Below, one piece after another: positions 8,664-19,167 of a stretch of 58,414 bases of DNA. The stretch is from Gottfriedia acidiceleris (GTDB taxonomy: Bacteria; Bacillota; Bacilli; Bacillales; Bacillaceae_G): contig NZ_SCFN01000020.1 of NCBI RefSeq assembly GCF_004138285.1, forward strand, positions 1 through 58,414, read 5' to 3'. A program made the position numbers and the translations under genes. A model generated the notes under the pieces. The model did no database searches, was not told the origin of the DNA, and saw only the letters and a program-made list of their open reading frames with translations. Numbering within the stretch: the stretch's first letter is position 1; every line of letters starts with the position of its first letter.

Positions 8664-8954
8664 TTAAACAGTTTGTTTATTTTCAATTGCTTTATAATGC
8701 TTATTCTGTAAGTATCCACGATATAGATTTGCCACACCAAATAGGATGAACACAATCCCAACACAAATTCTTATTAATTCAAGATCTATAACAATTTGAT
8801 TTATACCGTAAAGCAATAAGAATAATCCAAAAGTTAATCTTGCACGTGATCCTGCAATTTTTTTTGTTAATAGTTCGCTTGTAAAGAAAAATTTGGTAAC
8901 GTAAAATAAGAAGAATAGAAAAGATATAATTACGATTGTTGCAATGCTATTCAC
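8664..8954 (-). CDS. ytpI: YtpI-family membrane protein
   Basis: A small integral membrane protein of 96 aa resembling B. subtilis YtpI. It has three hydrophobic helices (about residues 5-23, 41-57 and 60-78). The central stretch TFGLFLLLYGINQIVI is the most characteristic part. The tail is charged. Function is unknown. The ATG has GGTGG about 12 bases upstream, a slightly long spacing. Its place beside ytoI and nrnA matches B. subtilis. In that species the three genes have a shared neighbourhood but no proven joint role. Confidence 0.85.
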   Translation of the reverse strand: MNSIATIVIISFLFFLFYVTKFFFTSELLTKKIAGSRARLTFGLFLLLYGINQIVIDLELIRICVGIVFILFGVANLYRGYLQNKHYKAIENKQTV

Positions 8955-9044
8955 TTAGCTTCCACCTTTCAATGACTAATACATAATTCTATTTTACAGT
9001 CATAGAAACTATATTTCAAAAGTTTTCATATAAAGGAGAGTTTT

Positions 9045-9986
9045 ATGTTGAAGGAACAAATTTTAAAAGATATACATTCATTTGATACGATAATCATTCA
9101 TCGTCATGTTCGCCCAGATCCAGATGCAATTGGTTCACAGTGCGGTTTAGCAGAGATGATTAAAGCAAGTTATCCTGCAAAAAAAGTATATGTAGTAGGA
9201 CATTTGCCACAATCTCTAGAGTATTTATATAAAATGGATGAAATTGAAGATGAAGTATATAATGATGCACTTGTCATTGTTTGTGACACTGCCAATACTG
9301 AACGAGTAGATGACGCTAGGTATTCAACTGGAAAGAAACTGATTAAAATTGACCATCATCCGAACGTAGATCCATACGGTGACATTATGCATGTTGATAC
9401 TACTGCCAGTTCAACAAGTGAGTTAATTTTTGAACTAGCAGAGAGTAGTAATGAACAATTAGTCGTTACTGACGAAGCTGCGAGGCTAATTTATGCGGGG
9501 ATTATTGGAGATACAGGAAGATTCCTATTTCCAAGTACAACAGAAAGAACTTTTCATGCAGCTAGTAATTTGATAAAAAAGAAGTTCTCTATTAATGAAA
9601 TATATGACAATATGTACGAAACATCAATTGAGATGGCTCATTTAAATGGATATGTTCTTCAAAATTTTAAACTAACAGACGAGGGAGTCGGTCATATAAA
9701 CATGACAAAGGCTCTAATGGATGAATACAATGTAAACTCTGAACAAGCTTCATTGGCTGTAAGTTCACTTGGACATATAAAAGGGGTAAAAGCTTGGGTT
9801 ATCTTTTTAGAAGAAGATGATTTAATTCGAGTTCGTCTTCGTTCAAAAGGACCAGTTATAAATGGAGTAGCCGCTATGTTTAACGGTGGTGGGCATCCGC
9901 TTGCATCTGGAGCGAAAGTCTTCTCATGGGAAGAAGCAGAAAAAGTAGTGGAAGAATTAAAAAAGGTTTGTAGGGAAGAAAAATAA
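9045..9986 (+). CDS. nrnA: Oligoribonuclease/pAp phosphatase NrnA
   Basis: A DHH-DHHA1 phosphoesterase of 313 aa. NrnA degrades 2-5 nt RNA remnants and dephosphorylates 3'-phosphoadenosine 5'-phosphate in the cytoplasm, replacing E. coli Orn and CysQ. The metal-binding motifs are HRHVRPDPDAIGS (from residue 19), Asp81 in CDTAN, DHH at 103-105 and Asp at GIIGDTGRF. The C-terminal DHHA1 substrate motif is GGGHPLASGA. The ATG is preceded by AAAGGAGAG. It is monocistronic, with a terminator shared with ytrI. Confidence 0.95.
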   Translation: MLKEQILKDIHSFDTIIIHRHVRPDPDAIGSQCGLAEMIKASYPAKKVYVVGHLPQSLEYLYKMDEIEDEVYNDALVIVCDTANTERVDDARYSTGKKLIKIDHHPNVDPYGDIMHVDTTASSTSELIFELAESSNEQLVVTDEAARLIYAGIIGDTGRFLFPSTTERTFHAASNLIKKKFSINEIYDNMYETSIEMAHLNGYVLQNFKLTDEGVGHINMTKALMDEYNVNSEQASLAVSSLGHIKGVKAWVIFLEEDDLIRVRLRSKGPVINGVAAMFNGGGHPLASGAKVFSWEEAEKVVEELKKVCREEK

Positions 9987-10002
9987 AGCTTAAAAATAAA
10001 TT

Positions 10003-10037
10003 TGAGAGGCTAATCATAAATTCTAGCCTCTCATTTA
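10003..10037. terminator. Bidirectional terminator nrnA/ytrI
   Basis: TGAGAGGCTA pairs with TAGCCTCTCA across an 11-nt loop between convergent genes. The right arm abuts the ytrI stop codon. Confidence 0.85.
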
Positions 10038-10538
10038 TTTTGTGCTTTTTATTTTTAATGTAATTTCTAATATGGTATCAAAGTAGATTGTATCTATTTC
10101 AAGTTTAAATCGCCGATCATCTTTAATATATACTTTGTTTTCGATTGCACGTCTTAATAATTCCCGATTTTGGGAAACGCTTTTTATATCTTGAGTAAGT
10201 AAATTACTAAGGTCATCCTTTACATCATTAACAAGTTGATGATTAGTAAATTCATTTAAATTGTATTGCTTGTAATTTAATATTGTCACTTTGATTTCTT
10301 GAACTGTTAAATTTCGTTTCTTTTCCTTGTTCATTCGCTCCATATTTTCAAAAAATATATTTTTATCTCTTAAATATGCTTTATTGAGCATTTTTAATTC
10401 AGATATTTGTTTTACTTGCTCTTCTTCTGTTACACCATAAAAATAAATAAAGACAAGCCAACTAATGATAAACCCGAAAAAAATGCCTACAAAAAATTTT
10501 GCCCAAGCGTGGGAGAGTTGTTCTGGAGGAGCTTTCAT
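10035..10538 (-). CDS. ytrI: Sporulation membrane protein YtrI
   Basis: A 167-aa protein resembling B. subtilis YtrI, which is made in the mother cell under SigE and is needed for fully resistant spores. It has one transmembrane helix near the N-terminus (about residues 15-36, KFFVGIFFGFIISWLVFIYF) and a charged, probably coiled-coil extracytoplasmic part. The ATG at 10538 is preferred over an upstream in-frame start because GGAGAAC precedes it and its A overlaps the last base of the ytrH stop (TAATG), so the two genes are translationally coupled. Confidence 0.88.
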   Translation of the reverse strand: MKAPPEQLSHAWAKFFVGIFFGFIISWLVFIYFYGVTEEEQVKQISELKMLNKAYLRDKNIFFENMERMNKEKKRNLTVQEIKVTILNYKQYNLNEFTNHQLVNDVKDDLSNLLTQDIKSVSQNRELLRRAIENKVYIKDDRRFKLEIDTIYFDTILEITLKIKSTK

Positions 10539-10873
10539 TAAACATGTTCTCCTGTAAACCATTGAATAATGATTGTACCTGTATGTGTTCCTCCCATGGC
10601 GGCTATAATCATGAAAATTTGCTTAATGAATTCGATTGTTTCTCCTTCAAATAAACCTTTTTCAAAACTATAAAAAGTATCAAATGTTCCGCCAATCGCC
10701 CCAACAATTGCCCAAATTCGTAACTTCATTGATAAATCATACATGCTGCTGAGTGGTGGCTGTCCAATGACGTAGTAACCGATTGAACCAATTATCGAAC
10801 CACCTATTATGATTCCTAGTGAAATAAAATACATTGAAATTAATGCTGGTATAAATGGCAACTTAAGCTCCAA
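10538..10873 (-). CDS. ytrH: Sporulation membrane protein YtrH
   Basis: A 111-aa membrane protein resembling B. subtilis YtrH. It has three hydrophobic helices (about 10-34, 50-66 and 84-105) rich in glycine (IIIGGSIIGSIGYYVIG, IVGAIGG, AAMGGTHTGTIIIQW). Start is TTG with GGGAGTGAGG upstream. In B. subtilis the ytrH-ytrI unit is a SigE operon involved in spore cortex and resistance. A -10-like CATACACA lies on the minus strand at 10916-10923, but a matching -35 is poor. It is divergent from dnaE. Confidence 0.9.
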   Translation of the reverse strand: MELKLPFIPALISMYFISLGIIIGGSIIGSIGYYVIGQPPLSSMYDLSMKLRIWAIVGAIGGTFDTFYSFEKGLFEGETIEFIKQIFMIIAAMGGTHTGTIIIQWFTGEHV

Positions 10874-11046
10874 TTGTCCTCACTCCCTCAATTAATATAT
10901 ATGGACAAAGTGTTATGTGTATGATGAGTATTAAAGTAAGTTGAAAATAAATGATTTGTTTTAATTTTCACGAACGAAAATAGAATGTAAGTTCGTATTT
11001 TGTGATAGAATAGATTATATTGAAAAGATGGTAAGGAGGAATGTAG

Positions 11047-14000
11047 ATGAGTTTTGTTCATTTGCAAGTTCAAAGTTCTTATAGTTTATTGCAAAGCGCA
11101 TGTAAAATAGATGAATTAATCAATGCTGCTGTTAGAGAAGGACATCCTGCGCTTGCTATTGCAGATGAAAATGTCATGTACGGGGTAATTCCTTTTTATC
11201 ATGCGTGTAAAAAAGCAGGGATTAAGCCAATAATTGGGGTGAAACTCTCAATTTTAATGGATGAACAGCAGTCTTCTCCGATGATTTTACTAGCGAAAGA
11301 TTTGACTGGTTATCAAAACCTTTTAAAACTTACAAGTATTATAGGGACAAAATCACCAGAAGGAATTCCTAAAAAGTGGTTATCTGCTTATAGTAACGGC
11401 TTGCTTGCAATTACACCAGGAATCGAGGGAGAAATTGAAAACTTACTATTGAATGGAGAAATCGAAAGAGCTATTGTTCATTTAAAAGAGTATCAATCAA
11501 TTTTCGAACACTTTTTTGTCAGTATTCAAGATCACGGTTTACCTGAAGATCGTTCGCTATATCCATTAATTAAACAAGTACAAAAAGAAACAAACATCAG
11601 TTTAGTTGTTACAAATGACGTTCGATATATTGAAAAAGAGGATGCTCTTATTCAAGATGCATTATTTTCAGTTAAAAGTGGTACTAAGTTATCGGACGAA
11701 TCAAGACCAAGATTACATTCGAACGAATATTATTATAAATCAAAAGCTGAATTATTGAAGCTGTTTTCTGATGAAGAAGAAGCATTTCAAAACACGATAC
11801 ATATTTCAGATATATGTAATGTAACGATTCCTTTTCATCAGCCGTTATTGCCTAAGTATCCAGTACCTGATGAATATTCAACATTGGAATATTTAAAAAT
11901 GGTTTGCGAAAATGGCATGAACGAGCGGTACGGGGAAATAAATGATGAACTTAAACAAAGATTGGAATTTGAGTTAAATACAATCAATAAGATGGGATTT
12001 AATGATTACTTCCTCATTGTTTGGGACTTTATTAAATATGCACATGAACAAGGAATATTTGTTGGACCAGGACGAGGTTCCGCCGCGGGATCTTTAGTGG
12101 CTTACGTATTAAAAATTACGAATGTAGACCCAATACATTATAATTTACTATTTGAACGATTTTTAAATGAAGAAAGAATTACAATGCCAGATATTGATAT
12201 TGACTTTCCAGATCATCGACGAGATGAAATGATTGATTATGTCGCTTCAAAATATGGTGATGTGCATGTTGCACAAATTATTACATTCGGAACATTAGGA
12301 GCAAAAGCAGCCATTCGAGATATTGCCAGGGTAATGGGGCTTACACCAACTGAAATAGATCGGTATTCGAAGCTAATTCCATCTTCACTAGGAATTTCAT
12401 TAAAAGATGTCTATGATCAATCAAAACCATTTAAAAGTCATGTTGAACATTCTGGTATTCATAAAAGAATATTTGAGGTAGCTTGCCAAGTTGAAGGATT
12501 ACCACGTCATACAAGCATCCATGCAGCAGGTGTTATTATATCTGAACTTCCGTTAACAAATGTTGTCCCGTTACAAGAGGGAAATCATGGAGTGTTTTTA
12601 ACACAATATCCTGCAGAAATACTTGAAGAGCTTGGATTAGTAAAGATGGACTTCCTTGGCCTACGTAACTTAAGTTTATTGGAAGAGGTCTGTCGATTAA
12701 TTTATGAAGCAAAAGGCGAAGTAATAAAGTTGGAAGAAATTCCGTTACAAGATCTAAAAACATTTGAAATTCTTAGTAAAGGAGATACTTCAGGTGTATT
12801 TCAGCTAGAATCATCAGGGATGAGAAGAGTACTACAGCAATTACAGCCAAATCAGTTTGAAGATATAGTGGCTGTAAACGCGTTATATCGTCCGGGTCCA
12901 ATGGAGCAAATCCCTAGATTTATTCAATATAAGCATGGATTGGAGAAGGTTACGTATCCTCATCCAGTTTTAGAAAAAATATTAAAACCAACATATGGGG
13001 TAATTATATATCAAGAGCAAATCATGCAAATTGCTTCAACTCTTTCAGGGTTTACTCTAAGTGAAGCAGATTTACTTCGAAGAGCTGTAAGTAAAAAGAA
13101 GAAGGAAGTTTTAGACGAAGAAAGAATTCATTTTGTAGAAGGTGCAATATCTAAAGGTTATGATGAACAAGTTGCAAATGAAGTATACGATTTAATTGTC
13201 CAATTTGCTAACTATGGATTTAATAGGAGTCATGCTGTTGCGTATAGTATGATTGCGTATCAACTAGCATATTTAAAGGCAAATTTTCCTCTTGAATTTT
13301 ATGCAGCACTTTTATCCAGTTTTATAGGAAGTGAAGAGAAAGTATCGAACTATATTGGTGAAGCAAAGTTGAAAGGGATCCCAATTTATCCACCTTCAAT
13401 AAATAAAAGTCAATATGCATTTGTAGTTGAAGGAAATGGAATTCGATATAGTTTATTAGCTATTAAAAATATAGGATTGGCAACTGTAAGAGAAATTCTA
13501 CAAAAGCGGCCATATAAAGATTTTTTTGAAGTGTGTATTAAAATATCACCAAAAGCATTAAACCGTAAAAGTATAGAAAATTTAATTTTTTCAGGATGCT
13601 TTGATGAGTTTGAGCTCGACCGTGCAACACTATTAGCAAATATTGATATGATTTTTGATTACGTGGATATAGTAAGACCTGAAAATGAAGATCAATTTGA
13701 TTTATTTCTTGATGAAGATTTTGTGCCTAAACCAGAAATTATTAAAGTGGAGCCAATGAAAATTTCAATTAAGCTTGAACTTGAAAAACAGGCTTTAGGT
13801 ACTTATTTATCAGGTCATCCAATTAGTCAATACGAGAAGTTGTTTAATGAAAGTGATGCTGGGGCTATTTCATCAATTATGATGAAGAAAGATACAGAGC
13901 ATCTACTGTTTGTCTATATTAAGGATCTAAGGGTTACAAAAACAAAAAAACAACAGCATATGGCTTTTTTACAAGTTGAAGATTTAAGTACTTCGATCGA

Positions 14001-14391
14001 TGCTGTCGTATTTCCGACTACTTTTGAAAAATACCGTCATAAATTAAAAGAAAAAGAAGTCGTCGTAGTTAAAGCAAAAGTTGATGAACGGGATGAAAGA
14101 AAACAATTAATTATAAATGAAGTTCTTACAATCGAAGAAATGGAAGAAATAAACGATCAAAAGAAGTATACTTTATTTATTAAAATAACGGGACATACTA
14201 ATAAAAATATTTCCTACACAATACAGCAAGCAATCTCTAAGTTTAAAGGGCATGCGAAAGTCGTGCTTTACTATGAGGAAGATAAAAAAGCTGTTCAATT
14301 ATCTGAACACTATTATGTGAATCCTTCTGTGAATTGTCTTTCGATGTTAAGAAATATTGTAGGAAATGCAAATGTTGTATTAAAGAAATAG
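11047..14391 (+). CDS. dnaE: DNA polymerase III alpha subunit DnaE
   Basis: A C-family replicative polymerase of 1114 aa, close to the B. subtilis DnaE length. It extends RNA primers, mainly on the lagging strand, before PolC takes over. Domains in order are a PHP domain (about 1-250), the palm with PDIDIDF (381-387, carrying the catalytic aspartates), fingers, helix-hairpin-helix (IRYSLLAIKNIGLATVREI) and an OB fold near 965-1050. The PHP metal site is degenerate: the start reads HLQVQS where HxH is usual, so no proofreading or phosphatase activity is expected there. The RBS is GGAGGAATGTAG before the ATG. It is monocistronic, upstream of ytsJ as in B. subtilis. Confidence 0.97.
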   Translation: MSFVHLQVQSSYSLLQSACKIDELINAAVREGHPALAIADENVMYGVIPFYHACKKAGIKPIIGVKLSILMDEQQSSPMILLAKDLTGYQNLLKLTSIIGTKSPEGIPKKWLSAYSNGLLAITPGIEGEIENLLLNGEIERAIVHLKEYQSIFEHFFVSIQDHGLPEDRSLYPLIKQVQKETNISLVVTNDVRYIEKEDALIQDALFSVKSGTKLSDESRPRLHSNEYYYKSKAELLKLFSDEEEAFQNTIHISDICNVTIPFHQPLLPKYPVPDEYSTLEYLKMVCENGMNERYGEINDELKQRLEFELNTINKMGFNDYFLIVWDFIKYAHEQGIFVGPGRGSAAGSLVAYVLKITNVDPIHYNLLFERFLNEERITMPDIDIDFPDHRRDEMIDYVASKYGDVHVAQIITFGTLGAKAAIRDIARVMGLTPTEIDRYSKLIPSSLGISLKDVYDQSKPFKSHVEHSGIHKRIFEVACQVEGLPRHTSIHAAGVIISELPLTNVVPLQEGNHGVFLTQYPAEILEELGLVKMDFLGLRNLSLLEEVCRLIYEAKGEVIKLEEIPLQDLKTFEILSKGDTSGVFQLESSGMRRVLQQLQPNQFEDIVAVNALYRPGPMEQIPRFIQYKHGLEKVTYPHPVLEKILKPTYGVIIYQEQIMQIASTLSGFTLSEADLLRRAVSKKKKEVLDEERIHFVEGAISKGYDEQVANEVYDLIVQFANYGFNRSHAVAYSMIAYQLAYLKANFPLEFYAALLSSFIGSEEKVSNYIGEAKLKGIPIYPPSINKSQYAFVVEGNGIRYSLLAIKNIGLATVREILQKRPYKDFFEVCIKISPKALNRKSIENLIFSGCFDEFELDRATLLANIDMIFDYVDIVRPENEDQFDLFLDEDFVPKPEIIKVEPMKISIKLELEKQALGTYLSGHPISQYEKLFNESDAGAISSIMMKKDTEHLLFVYIKDLRVTKTKKQQHMAFLQVEDLSTSIDAVVFPTTFEKYRHKLKEKEVVVVKAKVDERDERKQLIINEVLTIEEMEEINDQKKYTLFIKITGHTNKNISYTIQQAISKFKGHAKVVLYYEEDKKAVQLSEHYYVNPSVNCLSMLRNIVGNANVVLKK

Positions 14392-14524
14392 ACATTCTTC
14401 TCTAAACTATTTATTATTAACATGTGATATCATACAAAAAGAAAATTTTACCTTTTAAAGAGAAAATCACTAAGAAATATACAGTTGAAAAATCAACTCG
14501 TCAACATTAGGGAGAGTGAAAAGT

Positions 14525-15757
14525 TTGTCATTATTAAGTGAAGAAGCATTACATATGCATAGAGTACATCAAGGTAAATTAGAAACAGTTTCTAAGGTGC
14601 CAGTTACAAATGCTAAAGAACTAAGTTTAGCGTACTCGCCAGGTGTTGCCGAGCCGTGTAAAGAAATTTACGAAGAAAAAAGCAGAGTGTATGAATACAC
14701 AATGAAAGGTAATATGGTTGGTGTAGTTTCGGATGGATCTGCCGTTCTTGGACTAGGTAATATTGGACCAGAGGCTGCATTACCTGTAATGGAAGGTAAA
14801 GCTGCGTTATTTAAAAGCTTTGCTGGTGTTGATGCATTTCCAATCTGCTTAAATACGCAAGATGTAGAGCAAATCATTCAAACAGTAAAATTGTTAGAGC
14901 CTACATTTGGTGGAATAAATCTAGAGGATATTGCAGCTCCAAACTGCTTTATAATAGAAGAACGCTTAAAGCGTGAAACAAATATACCAATTTTCCATGA
15001 TGATCAACATGGAACGGCTATCGTTACACTTGCAGGTTTAGTAAATGCTTTAAAAATAGTGAATAAAAATATGGCTGATATTAAAGTAGTCCTAAATGGT
15101 GCAGGAGCTGCAGGTATTGCTATATTAAAATTATTGTATCGTTTTGGTGTTCGCCAAATTATTATGTGTGATACAAAAGGTGCGATTTACGAAGGTCGTC
15201 CAAATGGTATGAATAGCGTAAAAAGTGAAGTTGCAAAATACACTAATAAAGATAAAATACAAGGTAGCCTTAAAGAAGTACTTGAAGGGGCAGATGTATT
15301 TATTGGGGTTTCTGTAAAAGGAGCAGTAACTCAAGAAATGGTTCGTTCAATGAATGAAAATCCTATTATTTTTGCAATGGCTAATCCTGATCCAGAAATT
15401 ATGCCTGAAGATGCAAAAGAAGCTGGGGCTTTAGTAATTGGTACTGGTCGAAGTGATTATCCTAACCAAGTAAATAACGTTCTTGCATTCCCTGGAATTT
15501 TCCGTGGAGCATTAGATGTTCGTGCTACACATATTAATGAAGAGATGAAAATTGCTGCAGTAAATGCAATTGCAAGCTTAGTAAGTGAAGCTGATTTATC
15601 ACCAGATTTTATTATTCCAGCACCATTTGATCCTCGAGTGGCTCCAAAAGTAGCTGCTAGTGTGGCAAAAGCTGCAATGGAAACAGGTGTTGCGAGACTG
15701 AATGTTGACCCGAAAGAAATCGAAGAAAAAACAAAAAAACTAGCTTTAATTAAATAG
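14525..15757 (+). CDS. ytsJ: NADP-dependent malic enzyme YtsJ
   Basis: A malic enzyme of 410 aa that decarboxylates malate to pyruvate. In B. subtilis, YtsJ is the main NADP-dependent form and balances NADPH. The start is taken as TTG at 14525: GGGAGAGTG gives correct spacing and the resulting MSLLSEEALHMH matches the family and its 410-aa length. A GTG at 14516 sits inside the binding site. Motifs are AYSPGVAEPCK, the metal-binding GGINLEDIAAPNCF and FHDDQHGTA, the Rossmann motif NGAGAAGIA (about 192-200) and the C-terminal FPGIFRGALDVRA. It is followed by a terminator. Confidence 0.96.
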   Translation: MSLLSEEALHMHRVHQGKLETVSKVPVTNAKELSLAYSPGVAEPCKEIYEEKSRVYEYTMKGNMVGVVSDGSAVLGLGNIGPEAALPVMEGKAALFKSFAGVDAFPICLNTQDVEQIIQTVKLLEPTFGGINLEDIAAPNCFIIEERLKRETNIPIFHDDQHGTAIVTLAGLVNALKIVNKNMADIKVVLNGAGAAGIAILKLLYRFGVRQIIMCDTKGAIYEGRPNGMNSVKSEVAKYTNKDKIQGSLKEVLEGADVFIGVSVKGAVTQEMVRSMNENPIIFAMANPDPEIMPEDAKEAGALVIGTGRSDYPNQVNNVLAFPGIFRGALDVRATHINEEMKIAAVNAIASLVSEADLSPDFIIPAPFDPRVAPKVAASVAKAAMETGVARLNVDPKEIEEKTKKLALIK

Positions 15758-15785
15758 TTTTATTACCAGATATCAATATTAAAGG

Positions 15786-15834
15786 GGATAGTATTACAAT
15801 ACTGAAATTAAGTAATGTAGTACTATCCTTTTTT
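15786..15834 (+). terminator. ytsJ terminator
   Basis: GGATAGTATTA pairs with TAGTACTATCC (one wobble) across a loop of about 21 nt, then TTTTTT. Confidence 0.75.
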
Positions 15835-15996
15835 ATCTGATATAATACTTAGATGTGGTAAAAAAGCGCAGAGATTGTTGGAAAATAAAGGAATTTCATA
15901 AAAAATGTATAAATTAATTTTTTGAGATTTTCTACAAATTTCAAGTTGGTTAAATGGTTGAAATGACGAAATTTAGCTGAATTTTATCGACAAATG

Positions 15997-16024
15997 TTAA
16001 CAAAAAGTGTATAACATTTATAGT
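15997..16024 (+). promoter_or_regulatory. Predicted SigA promoter of accDA
   Basis: TTAACA (15997-16002), a 16-base spacer and TATAGT (16019-16024) lie upstream of accD. The start of transcription would fall near 16031, inside the palindrome at 16030-16048. Confidence 0.6.
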
Positions 16025-16029
16025 ATCCT

Positions 16030-16048
16030 ATTAGTATTTAGTACTAAA
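16030..16048. promoter_or_regulatory. Predicted FapR operator upstream of accDA
   Basis: The palindrome TTAGTATTTAGTACTAA (16031-16047) closely matches the FapR operator consensus as I recall it (ATTAGTACCTR-N-TMCTAAT). FapR is the malonyl-CoA-responsive repressor of fatty acid synthesis genes. The site overlaps the predicted +1, where bound repressor would block initiation. Confidence 0.65.
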
Positions 16049-16067
16049 AAAGTTAGGAGGAATTAGG

Positions 16068-16928
16068 TTGCAAATCAAAGACTTATTTTCCAAAAAGAAA
16101 AAATATGCATCTATACCTTCAGAAGTAATGAGACAAGATTTACCTGACGGTGTTATGACAAAATGTCCTAAATGTAAAAAAATTAGTATTACAAAAGAAT
16201 TAATAAAAAACCTAAAAGTTTGTAATAATTGTGGATATCACCATCAAATGACAGCATTCGAAAGAATCGAAAGCTTAATTGATGAAGATACTTTTGAAGA
16301 GTTTGATCAAAATATGGTTTCTGCGAATCCTTTACACTTCCCTGATTACATAGAGAAGCTTGAAGGTGATCGTAAAAAAACAGAGCTTAACGAGGCAATT
16401 GTTACAGGAAAAGGAAAAATCGACGGAATTCCTGTTGTAATTGCAGTTATGGATGCGAGATTCCGAATGGGAAGCATGGGTTCTGTTGTCGGAGAGAAAA
16501 TAACTCGTGCAGTTGAGCGAGCTTCATCTGACGGTTCACCATTTATTATTTTTACTGCATCTGGCGGAGCTCGTATGCAGGAAGGTATTTTAAGTTTAAT
16601 GCAAATGGCAAAAACTAGTGCTGCGCTTAAAAAGCATAGCGAGCTAGGTTATTTAGCAATTTCAATTATGACAAATCCAACTACAGGTGGAGTATCTGCT
16701 AGTTTTGCGTCTTTAGGCGATTTTAACTTTGCTGAGCCTGGTGCTTTAATTGGTTTCGCTGGTAGACGTATTATTGAGCAAACAATCCGTGAAGAACTAC
16801 CTGAAGACTTCCAGACTGCAGAATTCCTTTTGAATCATGGTCAGCTTGATGCAGTCATTTCACGATTAGAATTACGTTCAAAATTATTTACAATCCTTAA
16901 CTTACATCAAGGGGGTGTCTTGCAATAG
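16068..16928 (+). CDS. accD: Acetyl-CoA carboxylase carboxyltransferase beta subunit
   Basis: The 286-aa beta subunit of the carboxyltransferase that makes malonyl-CoA, the committed step of fatty acid synthesis. An N-terminal zinc ribbon holds four cysteines: Cys33, Cys36, Cys52 and Cys55 (CPKC, CNNC). The crotonase-fold core carries [16 protein letters not shown] and [13 protein letters not shown]. The start is TTG with AGGAGGAATTAGG upstream, a very strong ribosome binding site. It overlaps accA by one base, ensuring equal subunit production. Expression is probably controlled by FapR through the palindrome 20-38 bases before the start codon. Confidence 0.97.
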   Translation: MQIKDLFSKKKKYASIPSEVMRQDLPDGVMTKCPKCKKISITKELIKNLKVCNNCGYHHQMTAFERIESLIDEDTFEEFDQNMVSANPLHFPDYIEKLEGDRKKTELNEAIVTGKGKIDGIPVVIAVMDARFRMGSMGSVVGEKITRAVERASSDGSPFIIFTASGGARMQEGILSLMQMAKTSAALKKHSELGYLAISIMTNPTTGGVSASFASLGDFNFAEPGALIGFAGRRIIEQTIREELPEDFQTAEFLLNHGQLDAVISRLELRSKLFTILNLHQGGVLQ

Positions 16929-17884
16929 TGGTTATGTTAGAATTCGAAAAACCGATTCATGAACTAAAGACGAAAATAGACGAACTAAAGGTTTATACAA
17001 GTCAACATGATGTTGATTTTTCTGAAGAAATCAGACGTTTAGAAGAACGTTTAAAAACTTTAGAAAATGAAATATACGGTAACATGGGAGTTTGGGATCG
17101 TGTACAAGTTGCTAGACATCCAGAACGACCAACTACTTTAGATTATGTTAATAGATTATTTACGGATTTCTTTGAGTGTCATGGTGATCGATTATTTGGA
17201 GACGATGCCGCAATCGTATCAGGTATCGCATCTTACCGTGGATTACCGGTTACTGTAGTTGGACATCAACGTGGTAAAGATACAAAAGAAAATATTAGAC
17301 GTAATTTCGGTATGCCACATCCAGAAGGGTACCGAAAAGCACTTCGTTTAATGAAACAAGCTGAGAAATTTAACAGACCGATTATTGCGTTTATCGATAC
17401 AAAAGGTGCATATCCTGGTAAAGCAGCTGAAGAGCGTGGACAAAGTGAAGCAATTGCCCGAAATATTTTTGAAATGGCAGGCTTAAAAGTACCTACTATT
17501 TGTATTGTAATTGGCGAAGGTGGTAGTGGTGGAGCGTTAGCATTAGGAATTGGTAATAAGTTACTGATGTTAGAAAACTCAACTTACTCTGTTATTTCAC
17601 CAGAAGGTGCAGCAGCATTATTATGGAAAGATTCTTCACAGGCACGTAGAGCAGCTGAAACAATGAAAATTACAGCTCCAGACTTATTAGAATTAGGTGT
17701 AGTTGACCAAATTATACCTGAAGTAAAAGGTGGAGCACAAAATGATGTTGAACAACAGGCGAAATATATCGACAAGTACTTATACGAAACATTAAAGTCA
17801 CTGTTATCTATGGATAAAAAAGAGCTAGTTCAACAACGATATGAAAAACACGCAAAATTAGGGAAAATTTCTTTTGACCAATAA
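16928..17884 (+). CDS. accA: Acetyl-CoA carboxylase carboxyltransferase alpha subunit
   Basis: The 318-aa alpha subunit partnering AccD. The N-terminus is a coiled coil (about 3-45). The catalytic core carries [38 protein letters not shown] and the oxyanion-hole glycines [16 protein letters not shown]. The GTG start overlaps the last base of the accD stop codon and is served by AAGGGGGTG inside accD; an ATG at 16934 is a possible alternative. A terminator follows, so accDA is a two-gene operon. Confidence 0.96.
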   Translation: MVMLEFEKPIHELKTKIDELKVYTSQHDVDFSEEIRRLEERLKTLENEIYGNMGVWDRVQVARHPERPTTLDYVNRLFTDFFECHGDRLFGDDAAIVSGIASYRGLPVTVVGHQRGKDTKENIRRNFGMPHPEGYRKALRLMKQAEKFNRPIIAFIDTKGAYPGKAAEERGQSEAIARNIFEMAGLKVPTICIVIGEGGSGGALALGIGNKLLMLENSTYSVISPEGAAALLWKDSSQARRAAETMKITAPDLLELGVVDQIIPEVKGGAQNDVEQQAKYIDKYLYETLKSLLSMDKKELVQQRYEKHAKLGKISFDQ

Positions 17885-17901
17885 TATTTAGTTTAACTTC
17901 T

Positions 17902-17937
17902 AGAGTGTGTGAAACAATATGTTAGCATGCTCTTTTT
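17902..17937 (+). terminator. accDA terminator
   Basis: AGAGTGTG pairs with GCATGCTCT (two wobbles), followed by T5 and, after two bases, a longer T-run. Confidence 0.65.
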
Positions 17938-18116
17938 GTATTTTTTTTTTTAAAATAGTAAAAAATAGCAATATGCATAAAGATGTCGTCATACTTTTAA
18001 AAGTGTTTCTTTCATTAAAAAAAGTTTATGAAAAAGTTCACATTATTTCTATTGTTTAAATAGGCATTACATGGTACTTTATTTAAATGAATAAAAGCAT
18101 AAGGTAAAATCATTGA

Positions 18117-19088
<972 letters not shown>

Positions 19089-19167
19089 TTAGGTAGATTT
19101 AATTGAGCAATCGATTTCATAAATTTCGTAATAGTTTTGAGTTTTATATAAATTTGGAGGGTAAAAA

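Noticed and set aside
10916-10946. SigE promoter for ytrH-ytrI on the minus strand
   Set aside because: CATACACA is a fair -10, but the region at the right distance upstream (TTCAACTT) is a weak -35. It is mentioned in the ytrH entry but not annotated.
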